Below, in pieces: positions 59,322 through 64,000 of a stretch of 64,000 bases of DNA; position 1 is the first letter of the stretch, and every line of letters starts with the position of its first letter. The position numbers and the translations under genes were made by a program. The notes below the pieces were generated by a model. It worked only from the letters and a program-made list of their open reading frames with translations. It ran no database searches and was not told where the DNA came from. Source of the stretch: Pieris napi (taxonomy: Eukaryota > Arthropoda > Insecta > Lepidoptera > Pieridae); assembly GCF_905475465.1 (NCBI RefSeq), contig NC_062252.1:1178001-1242000 (forward strand), in the 5' to 3' direction.

Positions 59322-59420
59322 TTATGTGCAAACGGACAGGAGGCTCATCTGATGTTAAGTGATACCACCCATAGACGCTCACATTTTGAGAATTGGTATG
59401 CTCTTTTCTTTTCTTAAAAA
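59322..59420 (-). mobile_element. Abundant LINE 3' end, copy 13 (short)
   Basis: AAACGGACAGGAGGCTCATC, TGATGTTAAGTGATACCACC and TGAGAATTGGTATGCTCTTT in plus orientation. Minus coding orientation, internal deletion. Confidence 0.55.
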
Positions 59421-60054
59421 TTTGTTTTGTGTTCATTTGTATTTTGTGTGAGGTGACAACCCTAGGATATAGGGTGTTACAGGGGAGGCTTATTGAGATA
59501 CTTAGGTAGATATGTAAACAAATCACTGCCGACTACGACCTTTATGGCTATTGGGAATATTCTAAAAGCTTTGAATTTCAAACCGAACGGAAATATTACG
59601 TATTTTTTATGAACCTGTGTGACGCTCGTCTCAAAGTCATTGAATGTTTTGTCCTTATCGCTCTCGTGCAAAATAATATAACAGACGCGACCAAGTTTTC
59701 TCAACACGGTTTTTAGGTAGTAAGTTTAGAAATCATTCAGAAATATATTCAAAAACAGCGCTGTTTCGACTCAGAATCTCATTAGGTATCATAGATTGGA
59801 TAATTCAAGGAATTAAATATTCAAAGCATATGTTTATGTATAGTAAATAGGTAATATAATCGCATTTATATTTCGAACGAAATAAGCGTTTATCATCAAG
59901 ATTTGTCATATTATTTTCAATTTATATTTTTCTTAGATTATTAAATCTCGTGTTACTTGTATTTGTGTTAATTCAGATGTTTCAGAATCCTAAAGCCAGA
60001 TGCCCATCCCTAAAGCTTTTTATTTTTACGACAAACTTTATTTTGATTGCGAAT
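59421..60054. other. Spacer, nothing recognised
   Basis: No supported feature was seen here. Confidence 0.4.
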
Positions 60055-60146
60055 TAAAAAAATAACCCTTCACCAATCCTCATTTTTTACCAGCGATATT
60101 AGTACTGTTATAATCTTTATATGGCAACGTTTGCCGGGTCAGCAGT
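60055..60146 (+). mobile_element. Helitron 3' end remnant
   Basis: GGCAACGTTTGCCGGGTCAG followed by CAG matches the end of 28882-29236, but the terminal CTAG has been lost. Confidence 0.45.
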
Positions 60147-60824
60147 ACAATAGGTTCTATACAAGTCGAGAGCGCATTGTATGAGCAGAACAGAAAATAA
60201 GCTTAGAAGGCGAGGCCAAATAACATTATAATGACAACATTGTGCATAACTATCCGCTTAGCACACGAAATCTATGTCAAACAATAATAATGTAGGGTTC
60301 TATTGAATTTATAAGCCGCCATTCTGTGGTTAACGCTCAACTATAATAAATAAAAAAGACAAAACGCAAACAATCAAAACTCGAAATTTGAGTATTTTTT
60401 TAATTTAATCCTTGAACTCTAAAGAAGATTTTTGTGTGGATAAAAAGTGGTGAAAACCAAAAAATATATAAAAATTTAGTTTTATTTTGGTACAGTTAGT
60501 TAGTTTGGGGCAGTTAGTTTCTAATAAAGAAACCTACCTGGCCACAAAGCTCGCTAACACTTTGTAAATATGTACAATCGATTTAAATATCGCGTTTAAA
60601 CACCGCAGATCATTTTTTATTTTCTTTATCTGATTAATTTTACATTTACGTATAGCTAAAATCAATTAATAAGATCAAGCAATTGATAACGTACATCGAT
60701 AAATTTACGACCTGCGTTGCTAATTGATTAACGTAGCATACAACCGAAGTAAATTCTAACTATAATTGTATTGTGAATGAGACAGTGAAACATTAAATAT
60801 TGTATCTATAATATCTGGGGGTGT

Positions 60825-61035
60825 ATATAATTGAATTGCTTGTCGTCTGTCTCGCTAAAACTCGAGAGCGGCTGGACCGATTTGGCTAATTATGATCTTT
60901 AAAATATTTATGAAGTTCAGGGAAGGTTTAAACGATGCGAAACATAGATAGTAAGTAAAGATAAATGCCCAAAACAACAATTGAATTTTTAATAAAAACT
61001 GTTCGTAGCTGGGAAATATTTGAGGTCTTCTAGAA
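60825..61035 (+). mobile_element. Helitron 5' region remnant
   Basis: AACTCGAGAGCGGCTGGACC followed by GATTTGGCTAATTATGATCT is the near-invariant early segment of lepidopteran Helitrons. No 3' end was found. Confidence 0.45.
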
Positions 61036-61926
61036 ATAAGAAATGTAAGTGACATTGGTTGTCATATACTACATATATTATTAACAATTTTCTTAACTAA
61101 AAACAATAACTAACCTTAAAATATAATAACTAAAATATATTATTAACAGGAGTCCCTTAAGGTTCCGATGATACTGGCAGCGTAGCGCTGTCATATATAT
61201 ACTTATATGCCTTCAAAAATTTATGTTTCATAGCTGTAGTAATAGGTCCATATTTCTTTGGTCTGTTTTAAAAAAGTTTTAGAATACAGCTGCAGTTGGT
61301 TGCTTAGTAATTATTATAATAATCACATTTGTACTATTGTTCTAGTAAAAAAATAACTAAATGTTAAAATAATTAACGCATCCATTTTAATAGTAATAAA
61401 TATAACGCAATTTTTTATTTATTAGTAATTTTTTTCGATAAAAATTATAATTATATGAAATAAAATTCTCGAATGGCCCGATACTTAGATGTACGGTTTT
61501 CTTTAATAATACAAGGGCAGGCCTTTACCTATAAGGCTTCTCAAATTAAAATTTAAAATATCGAGTATCGGATTGGCAGGAAGCCAGCGGATAACCTTCC
61601 GCCGGAAGTAAAGAGCTTAATTATGCTAAACGCTAACTCATATAAGCTATCTTGCATTATTTACACAAAAGGCTTAGAATTTTTTGTAATTAGTTGATTC
61701 AAAGGCTTTTTTTAAGGTTATAAATAGAATTTGGGGAATTTTGCGGACGTATAAGAAGAAAAGAAACAATTGCCCGTGAATGTTTTGTGTATTAAATTTT
61801 TTAAATAAACTGTACTGGTGGTATATTGCTCATAATTTTAGGTAATAAAATTACTATTTTTTATTAGTATCGTAATGCGCCGACACTTTTATTTTTACAT
61901 TAGCATTTACCAAACTAATTACCTTA
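61036..61926. other. AT-rich DNA, nothing recognised
   Basis: No supported feature was seen here. Confidence 0.4.
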
Positions 61927-62119
61927 TCGACTCTTCACCGGAGAGCGACCTGTTTGGGAAGCTTATGGGGGTGGTATACTGTGCTTTCAGAGTGTACCTG
62001 GAGGGGATAAGAGGGTAATGATACCCTGTACTGTAAATCTTAATTGTATTTTATTGTTTTTATTGTATTGTTTTTAGTCTAAGTTTGGCCATTGAGCTGT
62101 TAATAAATAATAAATAAGA
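61927..62119 (+). mobile_element. LINE 3' end, 5'-truncated, inverted relative of 63 kb copy
   Basis: The plus frame 61929-62018 encodes DSSPESDLFGKLMGVVYCAF and RVYLEGIRG with a TAA stop. It differs from the end of the protein at 63108-64000 by only one residue (Ile for Leu). The 3' untranslated part to 62119 also matches and ends in AATAAATAATAAATAAG. The copy is about 190 bp, cut off in the last 30 codons. Confidence 0.82.
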
Positions 62120-62990
62120 ATGCGCCCGCGTCCATGAAACGCAGCCGAGGCTGTGTCGTAAATCGGAAATATTATTTTATTCATTCTGAGTCAGAATAAC
62201 AACTAAATACGAGAAAATTTTTGGTAACCTAAAAATATTGCGCTGTATTAATTTATTTGAATCTAGCTCGTACATCTGAATAAGCATCTAATAATATAGT
62301 CCTTCCTAGCAGCTGACGTGAACTGCATATTCATAGCCACCACCAAGCTGTCACTGACGATATTGCGTGATTCATAAGAATCACAAGGAACAATTCATTT
62401 TTATCGTCCTGTTTAATGAATTAACCATTGACCGTGAGGCTAGTTTAGGGAGTGCAAATGTTAGATACATTTTTAAAATAGTGTTAGCTAAACTATTTTT
62501 TATTGGATGAAGAAATATATTAACACTGTAGAACACATAGAGAGTTCTGTTCATTTTGCTCAAAAATGTGTTTAAATGTCATTGTAACTACTATATATAA
62601 AAAACTAAACAATACTAGTCTAAGGAAACCACAAAATTGCAATGCTTTTACATTATGGACTTGATGACAATACCTTGCACAACTGAGAATTAGTCATAAA
62701 CTACTAAACCCTTGTTTATGAAATTTCAATTTTTTGCAAGCAAAAATGCTAACTAAAGCTCTACAGAACAAAAACCTTAGAGAGTTCCTAACCCATGTCA
62801 TATTTGTTAGCCTGTACCAGTAGTTTAAAAAGATGTATCTAAAATTAAGTATTGTTCTCTTGCAATAAAAACTATTCTAACTTCAGTGCACATACATTAC
62901 CAGCAGGAATGTTTATAATACAATGTCATAGTTTTATAACACTTCCATATAGTTAAAGACAATGACATCACCAGAGATTTGAGTTATGAA
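62120..62990. other. AT-rich DNA between two LINE copies
   Basis: No gene or terminal repeat was seen. The 60-codon minus frame at 62381-62563 looks like chance. Confidence 0.4.
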
Positions 62991-62992
62991 TA

Positions 62993-62997
<5 letters not shown>

Positions 62998-63031
<34 letters not shown>

Positions 63032-63034
63032 TAA
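62998..63034. repeat. TTTA microsatellite, LINE tail
   Basis: There are about nine TTTA units. Read on the minus strand it is the AAAT-repeat tail of the LINE at 62995-64000. Confidence 0.85.
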
Positions 63035-63107
63035 CAGCACAATGGCCAAACTTAGACTAAAAACACAATAAACAATACAATAAAATACAATTAAGATTTA
63101 CAACGCA

Positions 63108-64000
63108 TTACCCCCTTAACCCCTCCAGGTACACTCTGAAAGCACAGTATACCACCCCCATAAGCTTCCCAAACAGGTCGCTCTCCGGTGAAGAGTCGAG
63201 AAACCCATTAAGCAGTGAGAGTAGCCGGGGAATGGGCGCTTGTTGTCGCTGGACAGTGCGAGCCGAACGCACAGCGAAAAGGTTATGTTTCCGGCAGCGG
63301 TAATATTTGTCCGGGACGTATAGCCTCATGATCTCTTCCAGCAAGTATGCGCTTTCCGTTTCATTCTTAATTACACTCAAACCAAACCTGACCACCGAGA
63401 AATCCCTACGAAGCTCTAATGAATTATACCCTAACACCCCCATCAAGAACTTTGTAGGGTAGAGGTAAGGAAAGAAATTGTATCTTCTTTTATACAGATT
63501 TCTAAGGAACTTCTTTTGAACTCGTTCAATCATATCCCCATAATACCTTTCATAAGGGGACCATATGACGCAGCTGGTTTCGAGAATTGGCCTTACTAAT
63601 GATGAATATAGCACCCTAGTGGCAGTGTCCGTCAGACCAACCGAATTTCGCAGGACAAACCCTAATCTCCTAAAAGCAGCATCCGTAATCGTCCGAATAT
63701 GCTCCGCAAATGAAAGATCGGGCACGAAAAGTACACCCAAGTCGCGGACTCTGTCTACGCGCCTAATAACTTTCGATCCTATGCTATAGTCGCAGAGTAT
63801 TTTATTCGGAGAGGCACTAAAGGTCATCACTTCACATTTGTCATAGTTGAATTGGAGTTTATTTAATTCACTCCAATGCAGCAGTTCATCCAAATCAAGT
63901 TGCATACACAGACGATCATTGTCAGTCTCAATTATTTTAAAGACCTTAACGTCGTCAGCAAATAATAGTATTTTGGAATATTTGATAACGCTTGGAAGGT
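63108..64000 (-). CDS. LINE ORF2 reverse transcriptase, C-terminal part
   Basis: The frame is open from the right edge of the window to a TAA at 63108-63110. The edge residues include KILLFADDVKVFK, where FADD is the metal-binding site of LINE reverse transcriptases. It then runs through LDELLHWSELNKLQFNYDKC, the thumb region (RDLGVLFVPDLSF, HI--I-DAAFRRLGF), SSLVRPILETSCVIWSPY and the basic RVQKKFLRNLYKRR segment. This order is typical of jockey/CR1-clade ORF2 proteins, which make the element's cDNA at a nicked target. An ATG at 63905 lies inside the RT domain and is not the start. About 297 codons are visible with no stop or frameshift, so the part in view looks intact. The endonuclease and RT fingers lie outside the window. 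Confidence 0.88.
   Translation of the reverse strand, partial: LPSVIKYSKILLFADDVKVFKIIETDNDRLCMQLDLDELLHWSELNKLQFNYDKCEVMTFSASPNKILCDYSIGSKVIRRVDRVRDLGVLFVPDLSFAEHIRTITDAAFRRLGFVLRNSVGLTDTATRVLYSSLVRPILETSCVIWSPYERYYGDMIERVQKKFLRNLYKRRYNFFPYLYPTKFLMGVLGYNSLELRRDFSVVRFGLSVIKNETESAYLLEEIMRLYVPDKYYRCRKHNLFAVRSARTVQRQQAPIPRLLSLLNGFLDSSPESDLFGKLMGVVYCAFRVYLEGLRG

Larger units (their letters stand above)
62995..64000 (-). mobile_element. Non-LTR retrotransposon, 3' part
   Basis: On the minus strand this runs from the RT active site at the window edge through the ORF2 end, an untranslated region with ATGGCCAAA-type relatives, and an AAAT tail (62998-63034 in plus orientation TTTA units). Two diverged or truncated relatives lie at 5048-8925 (split by copia) and 61927-62119. 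Confidence 0.85.

Noticed and set aside
63565..63789. Plus-strand 74-codon frame
   Set aside because: It is antisense to the LINE reverse transcriptase frame.
1..64000. CRISPR array, operon or bacterial regulatory signals
   Set aside because: There is no regularly spaced repeat array, and all gene structures and mobile elements are of eukaryotic type.

Overview
This window looks like gene-poor, repeat-dense nuclear DNA of an insect, most likely a moth or butterfly (Lepidoptera). The evidence is AT-rich sequence, GT-AG introns, tRNA-derived SINEs, AT-flanked Helitrons ending in CTAG, many copies of a LINE 3' end typical of Lepidoptera, and piggyBac, Tc1, copia, jockey/CR1-like and RTE-like remnants. 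No complete host gene could be supported. Every long reading frame belongs to a mobile element.

Left part (1-13.4 kb). Two short Helitrons (170-594, 10704-11138), SINEs and LINE 3' ends surround a complete Ty1/copia insertion (5289-8894, minus strand). It has two LTRs of 144 bp that read as identical, a GAATA target duplication, and a primer site matching the anticodon arm of initiator tRNA-Met. The Gag-Pol frame carries one stop and lacks the end of RT and all RNase H. It landed inside an older LINE copy whose relatives lie at 61.9-64 kb. A 141-nt foldback and an inverted-repeat element follow at 11.9-12.3 kb.

Centre-left (13444-20364). This is a 6.9-kb piggyBac-like element with TTAA duplications and perfect 13-bp terminal repeats. 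Its transposase can be read as three exons with good splice sites and matching phases, giving 756 codons plus stop with no break. The original coding capacity therefore appears intact. Intron 1 contains a decayed Tc1-like transposon (17733-19369) with 107-bp terminal repeats; intron 2 contains a cluster of short repeats.

Middle (20.4-57 kb). This is mostly intergenic or intronic DNA carrying at least thirteen 3' fragments of one LINE family, CR1-like and RTE-like tails, SINE pieces, a 556-bp TA-flanked MITE with long inverted repeats (26511-27066), and two copies of a PIF/Harbinger-style MITE with TTA or TAA duplications (27970-28230, 50481-50753). A few short exon-like segments are recorded as leads, not as genes.

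Right part (57-64 kb). A 1.9-kb inverted-repeat element (57221-59123) carries a frameshifted THAP zinc-finger exon. Nested in it is a TA-flanked element holding a YqaJ-like nuclease fragment. The window ends in the reverse transcriptase frame of a LINE (63108 to beyond 64000, minus strand), with an inverted short copy of the same LINE about 1 kb away.
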